DNA from: Dietzia sp. B32
Lineage (GTDB): Bacteria; Actinomycetota; Actinomycetes; Mycobacteriales; Mycobacteriaceae
Reading direction: 5' to 3'
DNA length: 64,000 nt
Assembly (NCBI RefSeq): GCF_024732245.1
Contig: NZ_CP093845.1
Location: 3,408,087 to 3,472,086 of the forward strand
The position numbers and the translations under genes were made by a program. Shown here in pieces: positions 1 through 8,651 of the stretch. The notes under the pieces were generated by a model that did not search any database, was not told the DNA's origin, and saw nothing but the letters and a program-made list of their open reading frames with translations. Positions within the stretch are counted from its first letter, which is position 1. The number at the start of each line of letters is the position of its first letter.

Positions 1-116
1 GCGGTGACGGAGGGGCTGGCAGCCACGGCGCCGGGATTATCGGAGCCGGGATCATCGACGCCGGGATCATCGCCGCGGTCGGCGGCACTGCCGTCGTCGG
101 TAGTTACCTCCCGCAT
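1..116 (-). CDS. 5' end of an unknown protein (cut by window edge)
   Basis: Only the first 38 codons are inside the window, read leftwards from an ATG at 116-114. An AAGGGGG ribosome binding site sits five bases before the ATG. The visible part is hydrophilic and acidic. It contains three near-identical five-residue units (DDPGV, DDPGS, DNPGA) that look like a disordered linker. No family can be named. The downstream neighbour on the plus strand is divergent, so 117-252 should hold promoters for both genes; no clear hexamers were identified there. Confidence 0.5.
   Translation of the reverse strand, partial: MREVTTDDGSAADRGDDPGVDDPGSDNPGAVAASPSVT
31..75. repeat. 15-bp tandem repeat, three copies, in frame
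   Basis: Three adjacent 15-bp units start at 31, 46 and 61. Each begins CCGGGAT and differs from the others at a few positions. They fall in the reading frame of the partial minus-strand gene and encode its DDPG-type repeats. Confidence 0.8.
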
Positions 117-252
117 GTGAACCCCCTTCGGCGAGCCGGGCCGCCTGCTATCGCTCGTGTGTTCGATGGGAAAACACTAGCAACCGGATACGACAAACGG
201 CCCTGAGCAGGGAAAACCTGCCACCGACGCCGATCGGTGGGAGGATGGGAGC

Positions 253-825
253 GTGTTGGACACGGATACCGTCGTCTCGGTGAGTTGGTGGGCGGTCATC
301 CCGCTGATCGCCGTCGGCTCGGTGCTCCACTTCGCCTACGACTGGAGCGGGCACAACCGGGTCGTGGCCGTGTTCGCCGCGGTCAACGAAAGCTACTGGG
401 AGCACATCAAGATCGCCGCTTGGCCGACCATGGTGCTGTACGCGGCCCTCTTCGTGCTCGGGGGCGCCTCGCAGCCTTCCTTCGTGCCCGCAGCCACTGT
501 CGCTCTCTATTCGATCCCGGTGACGATGATCGGGGTGGTCTTCGCCTACAAGGCGGTCGCAGGTCGCAATGTGCTGTGGGTGGACATCGCCGTGTTCGGC
601 CTGTGCATCGCGCTCGCGCAGGCGATCTTCGTGAGTCTGCTCAACGGTCTGGAGGCGGACGTCCTCGTCGTCGTCCTCTCGGTCTTCTACCTGGTCGGCA
701 TCATCGCCGCCTACCTGGTCTTCACCCTGAGGCCCCCCGCCGAACCCGACGTCTTCATCGACCCCATCACCAACAGATACGGGGTCGAGGGGCACGCCGA
801 CTACGAGGCCGCGCCCGGGGACTGA
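253..825 (+). CDS. DUF6512 family integral membrane protein
   Basis: The product has 190 residues and about five hydrophobic segments (roughly 12-28, 56-72, 79-100, 106-130 and 135-157), so it is an integral membrane protein. The motif HFAYDWSG near residue 26 and NESYWEH near 45 match the family signature (FxYxWSGxN, then VNESxWEHxK) of DUF6512, whose function is unknown. The GTG start is preceded by GGGAGG about ten bases upstream. The gene stands alone: the preceding gene is divergent and a strong hairpin follows the stop. The C-terminal 30 residues are polar and probably lie outside the membrane. Family assignment rests on motif recall, not a search. Confidence 0.75.
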   Translation: MLDTDTVVSVSWWAVIPLIAVGSVLHFAYDWSGHNRVVAVFAAVNESYWEHIKIAAWPTMVLYAALFVLGGASQPSFVPAATVALYSIPVTMIGVVFAYKAVAGRNVLWVDIAVFGLCIALAQAIFVSLLNGLEADVLVVVLSVFYLVGIIAAYLVFTLRPPAEPDVFIDPITNRYGVEGHADYEAAPGD

Positions 826-853
826 CGGGCAGGCGGAGCCCGTCGGACGCCTC

Positions 854-884
854 GGGCCCCGTCTGCGGGAAGCAGACGGGGCCC
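854..884. terminator. Bidirectional hairpin terminator
   Basis: A perfect 13-bp inverted repeat (GGGCCCCGTCTGC and its complement) with a GGGAA loop lies between two convergent genes, the DUF6512 gene and the acyl-CoA dehydrogenase. There is no T-tract, as is common in high-GC actinobacteria. Confidence 0.8.
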
Positions 885-907
885 TGGGGCGATCGAGGGC
901 GTGGGTT

Positions 908-2065
908 CTACAGACCCATGTCCTTGGCGATGATCGACTTCATGACCTCGTTGGTACCGCCGTAGATGCGGTTCACGCGGTTGTCCGAGTAGAGCCGCGC
1001 GATCGGGTACTCGTTCATGAAACCGTAGCCGCCGTGCAGCTGGAGGCAGCGGTCGATGACCTCGCCCGCCACCTCGGTGCAGAACAGCTTGGCGGAGGCC
1101 GCCTCGGCGGCGGTCAGCTCGCCGTCGTCCAATGCCTCCAGGGCGCGGTCCGCGACGGCCTGGGCCGCGTCGACCTTGGCCTGGCAGGCGGCCAGCTCGA
1201 ACTTGGTGTTCTGGAACGAGGAGACCTGCTTGCCGAACACGGTCCGCTGCTGGGTGTACTCCTTGGCGAAGCGCACGGCGGCCGCGGCCTGGGCGTACGC
1301 GCCGTAGGCGATGCCCCAGCGCTCGGACGGGAGGTTCTGCCCGAGGTAGTAGAAGCCGCGGTTCTCCTCGCCGAGGAGGTCCTCTACCGGCACCTTGACG
1401 TCGGTGAAGGACAGCTCCGCGGTGTCGGAGGTCTTGAGGCCGACCTTGTCGAGCTTGCGACCCACCGAGTAACCCTCGAGCTTGGTGTCGACCGCCAGCA
1501 GCGAGATGCCGAAGCGACGATCGTCCTCGCGCGGGGGAGCGGTGCGGCAGGCCACGATCACGCGGTCGGCGTGGACGCCACCCGTGATGAAGGTCTTGGC
1601 GCCGTTGAGGACGTAGTGCGTGCCGTCCTCGGAGAGCTTGGCTGTGCTCTTCATGCCGGCCAGGTCCGACCCGGTGCCGGGCTCGGTCATCGCGAGCGCC
1701 CACATCTCCTCGCCGGAGACGAACTTGGGCAGGTAACGCTGCTTCTGCTCGTCCGTGGCCAGCGCCTTGATGTACGGGAGCCCGAGCAGCACGTGGACAC
1801 CCGAGCCGCCGAAGTTCACGCCGGCACGGGCGGTCTCCTCGGACTGGATGGCCTCGAACTTGTGGGAGTTGATCCCCGCGCCGCCGTACTCCTCGTCGAC
1901 GTTGATGCCGAACAGGCCCAGGTCGGCCAGCTTGTAGTAGAACTCGCGCGGGACGATGCCTTCCTCGAACCACTCCTGGAAGTGAGGGGTCACCTCGGAC
2001 TCGATGAAGTCGCGGAGGGTCTGGCGGAAGGCCTCGTGGTCTTCGTTGAACACAGTGCGGCGCAA
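908..2065 (-). CDS. Acyl-CoA dehydrogenase, long-chain type
   Basis: A 385-residue flavoprotein that introduces the alpha-beta double bond in acyl-CoA during fatty acid oxidation. The substrate-binding signature ALAMTEPGTGSD lies near residue 125 and the C-terminal signature LHGGYGFMNEYPIAR near 345. The Glu of medium-chain enzymes is Gly here (IYGGTNE). A Glu at about residue 248 (LPSERW) matches the catalytic Glu of long-chain and isovaleryl-CoA dehydrogenases, so this is the LCAD-like type. The TTG start at 2065 is chosen because GGAAAGG lies seven bases upstream and the length fits the family; the frame stays open further upstream without a good binding site. A TetR-type palindrome sits about 80 bp upstream. 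The gene is monocistronic, and its exact substrate cannot be read from sequence. Confidence 0.9.
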   Translation of the reverse strand: MRRTVFNEDHEAFRQTLRDFIESEVTPHFQEWFEEGIVPREFYYKLADLGLFGINVDEEYGGAGINSHKFEAIQSEETARAGVNFGGSGVHVLLGLPYIKALATDEQKQRYLPKFVSGEEMWALAMTEPGTGSDLAGMKSTAKLSEDGTHYVLNGAKTFITGGVHADRVIVACRTAPPREDDRRFGISLLAVDTKLEGYSVGRKLDKVGLKTSDTAELSFTDVKVPVEDLLGEENRGFYYLGQNLPSERWGIAYGAYAQAAAAVRFAKEYTQQRTVFGKQVSSFQNTKFELAACQAKVDAAQAVADRALEALDDGELTAAEAASAKLFCTEVAGEVIDRCLQLHGGYGFMNEYPIARLYSDNRVNRIYGGTNEVMKSIIAKDMGL

Positions 2066-2145
2066 GTGCGTGCCTTTCCGTTGGACGGTCGGCTCCGATG
2101 GATGGGCCACCGTGGAGGGGAGCGGAGCGTCAGATGGGTGTTTTC

Positions 2146-2159
2146 CTACTGGTGAGTAG
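2146..2159. promoter_or_regulatory. Palindromic operator candidate upstream of the acyl-CoA dehydrogenase
   Basis: CTACT-GGTG-AGTAG is a 14-bp inverted repeat with perfect 5-bp arms, 81 bp upstream of the TTG start. This shape is typical of TetR-family operators that control fatty acid oxidation genes in actinobacteria. The regulator is not in the window. Confidence 0.5.
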
Positions 2160-2214
2160 CGTACAAGAATCCCGCATCTCCCACCCGTCCACCGACCGAT
2201 CCGAGGGCGAGGAA

Positions 2215-2739
2215 TCACCCCGTTGGCGGCGTGAACTCCAGACCGTCGTCGGCGATCAGCCTGATCGGCCCGGCCACCTCGCGACCGGAGACCCGACGGC
2301 CGCGCTGGGTCACTGCCACCACGCCCTCCTCACGGAGCTCGAAAGCGACCTCCCGCGCGGTGGACATGAGGTCGCGCCAGTGATCTCCACCGGCAACGCG
2401 GGCGGCGTCCGAGGGGCAGATCGAGCCCTCGCCACGCGAACGCAGGAGTGTCCTGATCGTCGCGGCCAGGCGGTCGCGTTTCCCGTCCTCGGTGGGCTCC
2501 CACCACGGGTCGCCGCGCTCGCCGAGTGCGACCTTGGCGTCGTGCACCATCACCCGCGCGGCGTTCCCCTCGGTCTTGACCAGCCGCCGGCCGGTCATGA
2601 GCGCGCTGACGAGCTCGGCGCGGAGCTTCTCCGGGATCGACGGGTCCGTGGCCCGCCATCGCCGGCCCCTGACCACGATGTAGCGTCCGTCCTCCGTGCG
2701 TTCCACGGTGCCGCCGGTGTCCTCGTCACGATCGGTCAC
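2215..2739 (-). CDS. DUF3253 domain protein
   Basis: A 174-residue soluble protein of unknown function. The C-terminal 80 residues fit DUF3253: a SICPSDAARV motif, then a W-R-D-L-M segment, then VTQRGRRVSGREVAGPIRL at the end. The N-terminal half has an unassigned basic/aromatic segment (VVRGRRWRATDPSIPEKLR). The GTG at 2739 is preferred over the GTG at 2745 because AGGA lies eight bases before it. The frame stays open far upstream, but that part overlaps the divergent promoter of the next gene and has no binding site. The fold suggests a winged-helix-like module; this is inference. Confidence 0.7.
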   Translation of the reverse strand: MTDRDEDTGGTVERTEDGRYIVVRGRRWRATDPSIPEKLRAELVSALMTGRRLVKTEGNAARVMVHDAKVALGERGDPWWEPTEDGKRDRLAATIRTLLRSRGEGSICPSDAARVAGGDHWRDLMSTAREVAFELREEGVVAVTQRGRRVSGREVAGPIRLIADDGLEFTPPTG

Positions 2740-2831
2740 GTCCACGATCCTGCCCCGCGCGCCCCCCGCTGCCCACCGGTCCGGAACGGCCGTGCCATGC
2801 GGAGGGCCGGTGTTAAGGTCACCGAAGGAAC

Positions 2832-2845
2832 TGGAACGTGTTCCA
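2832..2845. promoter_or_regulatory. KstR-type operator
   Basis: TGGAACGTGTTCCA matches the published KstR consensus TnnAACnnGTTnnA at every fixed position and is a perfect palindrome apart from the GT centre. It ends 28 bp before the GTG start of the ketosteroid dehydrogenase. A possible -10 (TTAAGGT, about 2810-2816) lies just upstream. KstR is the TetR-family repressor of cholesterol catabolism in mycobacteria and rhodococci. Confidence 0.75.
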
Positions 2846-2873
2846 CCGTGACCGAGAGAAGACGAGGGCTGCC

Positions 2874-4442
2874 GTGACGGCGCAGGACAACACATTCGAC
2901 GCGGAATTCGACGTGGTGGTCGTGGGGTCGGGGGTGGCCGCTCTCTTCGGCGCCGCGACCGCCGCTTCTCGCGGGCTGTCGACCTGCCTCATCGAGAAGA
3001 CCGACCGCTTCGGCGGCACCTCCGCATACTCCGGCGGAGCAGTGTGGCTTCCCGGCAACCCGGTCCTGGCCCACGACGGGGTCGAGGACTCTGTCGAGCG
3101 TGGCCGCACCTACTTCCGCGCCGTGGTGGGCGATCGCACGGCCGCCGACGTCCAGGACGCGTTCCTCAACACCGGGCCGCGGGTCGTCGAGTTCCTCCGG
3201 GACGAGCTGGGCATCCCCACCCGGTTCCAGGCCTTCCCCGACTACTTCGACGCCCCCGGACGCCAGGAGCTGGGGCGCAGCATCTACCCCAAGCCCATCA
3301 AGGGCGAGGAGGTCGGAGCCCGGGCGGCCGACATCCGGCCGCCGGTGCCCGCCGACCAGTTCGGCGCGGATGAGGACACCACCAAGCTCGAGGGCGGGAG
3401 GGCCTGGGTGGCCCGGCTCGTGCTCTCACTGGATGCCATGGACACCGCCGAGACCCGGCTGAACACGGCCGCCGAGGAACTGGTCCGCGACGGCGACGGA
3501 CGAGTCGTCGGGGTGGTCGTGCAGGGCGAGTCCGGCCGTCAGATCCTGGGCGCCCGCCGCGGTGTGCTGGTCGCCGCCGGCGGCTTCGAACGGTCGGCCG
3601 ACCTGCGTCAGCGCTGGCAGAACATGCCCACCGCCGACTGGTCCTCGTCGCACCCCGCCACCGGATCAGGCGACGCGGTCCGCATGTTCGAGCAGGTCGG
3701 CGCCCGTCTGGATCTGCTCGACCAGTCCTGGTGGTGCCCGGCCACGCTGTTCCCCAACGGGCACGCCGCGTTCACCCTGGGCTTCCGCTCCGGGATCATC
3801 GTCGACGGCACCGGACGCCGTTTCGCCAACGAACTGCTGCCGTACGACCAGATGGGGCGGAAGATGCACGCCCGTATGGCCGACGGTGCCGGTGACGACT
3901 TCTGGTTGGTGTTCGACGACGCCGAGGCCGGCGGCTACCCGGCGATCTGCATCCCGGCCCCCGAGCCCGACGCGTTGCGGGAGGCAGGCCTGTGGCACAC
4001 CGCGGGATCCGTCGAGGAGCTGGCCGGGGCCACCGGGCTCGATCCCGCGTCGCTGCGCGAGAGCATCGACCGCTTCAACGGCTTCGCCGAGCAGGGCCGC
4101 GACGCGGACTTCGCCCGTGGCGAGGATCCGTACGGGCGGTTCTTCCTCGGTGCCTCGACGCCCGAGCAGTGCCTGCGGCCGGTGGGCGGGGAGCGGTTCC
4201 ACGCCGTCCGTCTCGTGCTGGGTGACCTCGGCACGAAGGGGGGCGCGGTGATCGACGCGAACGGCGCCGCTCTCGACGCCGACGGGAGCCCCATCCCCGG
4301 CCTCTACGCCGCGGGTAACTCGTCGGCGTCCGTGTCCGGGGAGGCCTACCCGGGACCGGGTGTGCCGCTCGGGTCCGGGATGACGATGGCGTACCGCGCG
4401 GTCGCCGACATGGCCGGACAGGCGTTGCCGATCGCTCCCTGA
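2874..4442 (+). CDS. kstD: 3-ketosteroid delta1-dehydrogenase-like FAD enzyme
   Basis: A 522-residue flavoprotein, probably removing hydrogens from C1-C2 of the steroid A ring. The dinucleotide-binding motif VVVGSGVAAL is near residue 15. The C-terminal FAD signature GLYAAGN is followed by EAYPGPG, whose Tyr (about 492) matches the tyrosine that polarises the C3 keto group in known KstD enzymes. A central GTGRRFANE segment also fits the family. The GTG at 2874 is the first start giving the expected N-terminus; an earlier ATG-type start at 2838 would lie inside the operator. A KstR box directly upstream strengthens a steroid role. No other sterol genes are adjacent. Related FAD-dependent fumarate reductase-like enzymes share the fold, so the substrate remains inferred. 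Confidence 0.8.
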   Translation: MTAQDNTFDAEFDVVVVGSGVAALFGAATAASRGLSTCLIEKTDRFGGTSAYSGGAVWLPGNPVLAHDGVEDSVERGRTYFRAVVGDRTAADVQDAFLNTGPRVVEFLRDELGIPTRFQAFPDYFDAPGRQELGRSIYPKPIKGEEVGARAADIRPPVPADQFGADEDTTKLEGGRAWVARLVLSLDAMDTAETRLNTAAEELVRDGDGRVVGVVVQGESGRQILGARRGVLVAAGGFERSADLRQRWQNMPTADWSSSHPATGSGDAVRMFEQVGARLDLLDQSWWCPATLFPNGHAAFTLGFRSGIIVDGTGRRFANELLPYDQMGRKMHARMADGAGDDFWLVFDDAEAGGYPAICIPAPEPDALREAGLWHTAGSVEELAGATGLDPASLRESIDRFNGFAEQGRDADFARGEDPYGRFFLGASTPEQCLRPVGGERFHAVRLVLGDLGTKGGAVIDANGAALDADGSPIPGLYAAGNSSASVSGEAYPGPGVPLGSGMTMAYRAVADMAGQALPIAP

Positions 4443-4485
4443 GCGACGCCGGGTCACCCGCCCGCCTGGCCACCGGCCCGCCCGG

Positions 4486-6918
4486 TCACCGGCTCGACCA
4501 GTCGAGGAAGTCGACGGCCGCGATGACCGGCGTGCCCCACTTGTGGGCCGCCCGCGCCTTGGACGACTGGCTCCCCGGCTCCGCGACGACCAGGGCGTCG
4601 CAGCGGCTCTTCGTCACCGAATCCACGGGCACGAGACCGTGACGGAGCGCCAGCGTCTCCATCTCCTCCCGTGACACGGGAGCCCCGTCGCGGCCCAGGG
4701 CGCTGCCGGAGAAACACACCCGGGTCCCGGGCTGCAGCACGTCCGCCGCGCCGGCCGCCGGCGGGGCCTCGAGTCCCCGGGTCAGATCCGCGCCCACCAC
4801 CCCGGAGGCCAGCCGCAGTCGGTCGAGTACATCGGCGGTCATCGGAACGCGCTGTGCGGCGCGTCTGATCTGCTCGGCGACGAGCGCGCGCGCCCCGGCG
4901 AGGACATCGCGGTCCCCGGGGGTGACGACCACCTCGTCGTCGCCCCCGGGACCCGGGCGCCCCCCACGGCGCGGACGTCCCAACAAGGCAGCACCCACTT
5001 CGGCGCTCACACCCAGCAGCGCCGACAACTGGGGGAGCACCTCGGAGGTCGGGGGACGGACGTCGGTGTCCCGGCTGAGGAGGTAGCTCACCGCGGCCTC
5101 GGCGACGAGATCGGCATCGAAGGTACCGGCCGCCGTGTCGTCGAGGTGCACGCGGTCGTGGGCCTCGAGCGCGACCCAGGCCCGGGCGAGGGCGGAACCG
5201 GCGCGGCTCCGGGCCCGTTCGCCCGGGGTGAGGACCTCGGTCGGGATGTCCACCCCGAGGGGCATCGCCACCGCGCCGCCCAGCCGCGCGAACTCCGCTT
5301 CGAGGAGGCCGAGCGTGACGTCGAGGTCCACACCGACCGGGGTGTGACCGTCCACGAGCGGGGCGAGCACGGACCACGCCTCGAGGAGTGTGGGGGCGAG
5401 CAGGACGTCGGAGACGGTGATCCCGTACTCCGTCCGCGCCCGGGCCAGGTCGCGCTGCGGGTTGACCAGGGTGGTCACCGCGGTGCCGTCCGGGAAGGCG
5501 ACCGCGAGCTCCACCGGCCGGGGCAGCGGCCGCGGCCCGTCCTCGCCCACGGTCACCACCGCGACGGCGCAGTACCGGCGGGTGGTGGGACCACCGAGTG
5601 GCGATCGGAGGAACCGGATGATCCGCCGGTCGGTCTTGAGGTCCGCCGGGAGCACCGGGCGCGTGAGCACGAGGCCCTCGAGAGATCGGCAACGGCTCAG
5701 CGCCACGTAGAGCTGGCCCGCCACGAACGTGCCACCGCCGAGGTCGACCACGACCCTGTCCAGCGTCTGACCCTGGCTCTTGTGGATGGTCACGGCCCAG
5801 GCGAGGGTGAACGGGAACTGGGTGAAGGACCCGACCACCTCGTGCCGCATCCCTCCGCCGGAGGTATCCGGACGGGTGACGTCCCAGGTGTGGAGCGCGA
5901 CGTCGGCGACCTCGCCGCCGGTGAATCCGACGACGACGACGGGCCCGCGTTCGCCGCGGTCCCCCCGTCGCCCGAGGGTCACGTCGAGCACCCGTCCGAT
6001 GGAACCGTTGACCCAGCGGTCGGCGGGGTCGTTGGTGAGCATCATGATCTGGGCGCCGATCTTGAAGCCCAGCACCTCCCGGGTGGGCAGTTCGAACCCC
6101 GTGAGGTCGCCACTGAGCGTCGCCTCCATCGCCAGTTCGGAACCGGGCAGGCGTTCGAGGCGCCGCTGGTTGTGGCTCGCGGCCCTGCGGTTGGTGGTGG
6201 TGAGCGTCAGCCAGAACTCGTCGTCCGGCGGCTCGAAGCCGGGGTCGGTACGCGAGTTGAGCCGCTCGCGCGCCGGGCCGACGAGTGCGCCCTCGCGGAT
6301 CGAGTTGAGGATCGCGGTGAGTTCCGGATCGCCGGACTGCCGGAACACATGCGTGAGATCGACGGTGGGGAAGTGCTCGGGGTGGAAGCGCTCGGCGGAG
6401 AAGAAGTACGGCGTCGCGTACGTCGCCTCGAAGGAGGGATTCTCGGTCGCGGTGACGACGGGAGGCAGCTGGAAGAGGTCCCCGACGAGGACGAGTCGGA
6501 CACCCCCGAACGGCAGCGTGGGGTCGGGGCCGAACCGCTCGAGGGCGATCGCGATCATGTCGAAGACGTCGGCGCGGAGCGTCGACACCTCGTCGAGGAC
6601 GAGGGTGTGCGCACCGGAGAGGGCCTGCGCGAACCTCCCCGGACGGTAGGAGTTGCTCCGCACATGGTCCACCGTGTGGTCGGGGTGGAAGCCGAACAGC
6701 CGGTGGATGGTGTAGCCGCCGACGTTGAGGGCGGCGATCCCGGTGGGCGCCGCGACGAGGGCGGGCTGATCGGTCTCGGCGAGGAACCGGCGGATGAGGG
6801 TCGACTTCCCGGTGCCGGCCCTACCGGTCAGGAAGAGGTCGTGCCCCGAGTGCAGGAGGTCGAGGGCGCGGTCGAACTCTGCTGTGGGCACGAGTCCGCG
6901 TTCGGCGTGCACGCTCAT
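4486..6918 (-). CDS. PIF1-like helicase fused to an exonuclease-like region and a BRCT domain
   Basis: The 810-residue protein has three regions. Residues 1-430 are a superfamily 1B helicase of the PIF1/RecD type: Walker A GRAGTGKST at 32-40, Walker B LVLDEVS, then GDLFQLPPV, and late motifs TIHKSQGQTLDRVVVDL and LYVALSRCR. Residues about 455-580 resemble a DnaQ-type exonuclease fold, but the expected DxE pair is not apparent, so it may be inactive. The last 80 residues look like a BRCT domain (GTRVCFSGSALGRDG, then TKSRCDALVVAEPGSQSSKARAA), as in NAD-dependent ligase and DNA polymerase epsilon-like proteins. The ATG has an excellent GAGGAGG site. The gene probably acts in DNA repair or replication restart; it stands alone. 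Confidence 0.85.
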   Translation of the reverse strand: MSVHAERGLVPTAEFDRALDLLHSGHDLFLTGRAGTGKSTLIRRFLAETDQPALVAAPTGIAALNVGGYTIHRLFGFHPDHTVDHVRSNSYRPGRFAQALSGAHTLVLDEVSTLRADVFDMIAIALERFGPDPTLPFGGVRLVLVGDLFQLPPVVTATENPSFEATYATPYFFSAERFHPEHFPTVDLTHVFRQSGDPELTAILNSIREGALVGPARERLNSRTDPGFEPPDDEFWLTLTTTNRRAASHNQRRLERLPGSELAMEATLSGDLTGFELPTREVLGFKIGAQIMMLTNDPADRWVNGSIGRVLDVTLGRRGDRGERGPVVVVGFTGGEVADVALHTWDVTRPDTSGGGMRHEVVGSFTQFPFTLAWAVTIHKSQGQTLDRVVVDLGGGTFVAGQLYVALSRCRSLEGLVLTRPVLPADLKTDRRIIRFLRSPLGGPTTRRYCAVAVVTVGEDGPRPLPRPVELAVAFPDGTAVTTLVNPQRDLARARTEYGITVSDVLLAPTLLEAWSVLAPLVDGHTPVGVDLDVTLGLLEAEFARLGGAVAMPLGVDIPTEVLTPGERARSRAGSALARAWVALEAHDRVHLDDTAAGTFDADLVAEAAVSYLLSRDTDVRPPTSEVLPQLSALLGVSAEVGAALLGRPRRGGRPGPGGDDEVVVTPGDRDVLAGARALVAEQIRRAAQRVPMTADVLDRLRLASGVVGADLTRGLEAPPAAGAADVLQPGTRVCFSGSALGRDGAPVSREEMETLALRHGLVPVDSVTKSRCDALVVAEPGSQSSKARAAHKWGTPVIAAVDFLDWSSR

Positions 6919-6970
6919 GCGGTCCTCCTCATGTGCGCCTCTCGCAGGTCACGGCGGCCGGGGTGCCGAC

Positions 6971-7012
6971 GACCGCGGGCCGGATCTCCAGGTGGAGATC
7001 CGGCCCGCGGTC
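6971..7012. terminator. Long hairpin terminator after qcrB
   Basis: Two perfect 20-base arms (6971-6990 and 6993-7012) are separated by only two bases. No T-run follows on either strand. It lies just past the qcrB stop and upstream of the helicase gene, so it probably ends the ctaE-qcrCAB transcript. Confidence 0.8.
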
Positions 7013-7028
7013 GGGTGCTGCCGGTGAA

Positions 7029-8651
7029 TCAGTGATCGTCGTGGCGACGGCCCCGGTTCTCCTCCTGCAGCGTGGTGAGCATGGAGTGCTCGCGGTGGTG
7101 CTTGTCGTGCTCGGCGTCCTCGAGCAGGCGGGCCTCCTCGATCGGGTCGGCCTTGAGCGCACCCCGCGGGGGACGGCCGGCCACGCCGAGCTGGTTCATC
7201 TTGGTCGGCACCTTGGAGCCGGCGTAGGCGAGCGGTACGGCGTGGCCGTGCTCGTCCATCGCGCCGAGCGGCTGGTGGACCTCGATGAACTCGCCCTGCG
7301 GCATCCGCATGATGATGCCGGTCTCGATACCGTGCTCCAGCACCTCGCGGTCCGCGCGCTGGAGACCCAGGCACAGGCGGTAGGTGAAGAAGTACACCAG
7401 CGGCGGCAGGATGATCAGACCGATGCGGCCAGCCCACGTCGTCGCGTTGAGCGAGATGGAGAAGTGATACGCGATGAGGTCGTTGGCGCCCATCAGCACG
7501 AGGATCACGTAGAACGTGATCGCCATCATTCCGGCAGCGGTGCGGACCGGCACGTCGCGCGGACGCTGCAGCAGGTTGTGATGACCCTTGTCGCCGGTGA
7601 GCTTCGACTCGATCGCCGGGTACGCGAACATCAGCGCCACCATTGCTCCGAGCATGACCGCCACCCAGGTGGTCGCGGTCACGGTGTACGGGCCGAGGTA
7701 GAGCTCCCAGGCCGGCATCACACGGGCGCCGCCCTCCGTCCACAGCATGTACCAGTCAGGCTGCGAGCCCGCCGAGATGTGTGACGGGTTGTAGGGCCCG
7801 AGGTTCCATATCGCGTTGATGGTGAACAGGCCGGAGAAGAGCATGAGCATGCCGATGGTGATGGCACCGAAGGCGATCGACTTGACGGCGAAGACCGGCA
7901 GGATCCGGACGCCGACGACGTTGTTCTCCGTGCGGCCGGGCCCGGGGAACTGCGTGTGCTTCTGGTACCAGACCAGCGCCAGGTGAGCGGCGATCAGCGC
8001 GAGGATGATCGCGGGGATGATCAGCACGTGCAGCACGTAGAAGCGGGGGATCATCAGCTCGCCGGGGAAGTCCCCGCCGAAGATCATCCAGTGCATCCAG
8101 GTGCCGATGACGGGCAGGCCGACGATGATGCTCGAGGTGATCCGGAGGCCGGTGCCCGAGAGGACGTCGTCCGGCAGGCCGTAACCGAGGAAGCCCTCGA
8201 CGATGCCCAGGAGGAGCAGCACGCAGCCGATGACCCAGTTGGCCTCACGCGGACGACGGAACGCGCCGGTGAAGAAGATGCGGATCATGTGCACGACCAT
8301 CGAGGCGACGAACAGCAGTGCCGCCCAGTGGTGGATCTGGCGCACGAAGAGACCGCCGCGGACCTCGAACGAGATGTTCAACGCCGTCTCGTAGGCACGG
8401 GAGATCTCGATGCCGTTGAGCGGGGCGTACGCACCCTGGTAGATCACCTTCGACATGGAGGGATCGAAGAACAGGGTGAGGTAGACACCCGAGATCAACA
8501 GGATGATGAAGCTGTACAGGGCGATCTCACCCAGGAGGAACGACCAGTGCGTCGGGAAGACCTTGTTGATCTGCCGGCGCAGGCCCTTGGACATGGTGTA
8601 CCGCGAGTCCAGGCCGTCGCCCAGTGCCGCGAGTCTCGTGTTGTTGCTCAT
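7029..8651 (-). CDS. qcrB: Cytochrome bc1 complex cytochrome b subunit
   Basis: This 540-residue membrane protein carries the two haem b groups and the quinol sites of the actinobacterial bc1 complex. Haem ligands are visible as His107/His108 and His121 in the first pair of helices and His208 and His223 in the later helix. The PDWYMLW segment, the equivalent of the PEWY quinol-site motif, occurs near residue 300, and eight or more hydrophobic helices are present. The C-terminus carries the extra hydrophilic tail of actinobacterial QcrB, ending in a His/Asp-rich stretch. Its ATG overlaps the qcrA stop (ATGA), so it is translated in the ctaE-qcrC-qcrA-qcrB operon. It is the target family of Q203-type inhibitors. 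Confidence 0.97.
   Translation of the reverse strand: MSNNTRLAALGDGLDSRYTMSKGLRRQINKVFPTHWSFLLGEIALYSFIILLISGVYLTLFFDPSMSKVIYQGAYAPLNGIEISRAYETALNISFEVRGGLFVRQIHHWAALLFVASMVVHMIRIFFTGAFRRPREANWVIGCVLLLLGIVEGFLGYGLPDDVLSGTGLRITSSIIVGLPVIGTWMHWMIFGGDFPGELMIPRFYVLHVLIIPAIILALIAAHLALVWYQKHTQFPGPGRTENNVVGVRILPVFAVKSIAFGAITIGMLMLFSGLFTINAIWNLGPYNPSHISAGSQPDWYMLWTEGGARVMPAWELYLGPYTVTATTWVAVMLGAMVALMFAYPAIESKLTGDKGHHNLLQRPRDVPVRTAAGMMAITFYVILVLMGANDLIAYHFSISLNATTWAGRIGLIILPPLVYFFTYRLCLGLQRADREVLEHGIETGIIMRMPQGEFIEVHQPLGAMDEHGHAVPLAYAGSKVPTKMNQLGVAGRPPRGALKADPIEEARLLEDAEHDKHHREHSMLTTLQEENRGRRHDDH

Noticed and set aside
2740-2895. N-terminal extension of the DUF3253 gene
   Set aside because: It would run through the KstR box and the divergent kstD promoter and has no ribosome binding site.
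5146-7035. 629-codon open frame on the plus strand opposite the PIF1-like helicase
   Set aside because: It is composed of Glu/Arg/Gly/His-rich low-information sequence typical of the antisense frame of a high-GC gene; the minus-strand protein has clear motifs and a good ribosome binding site.
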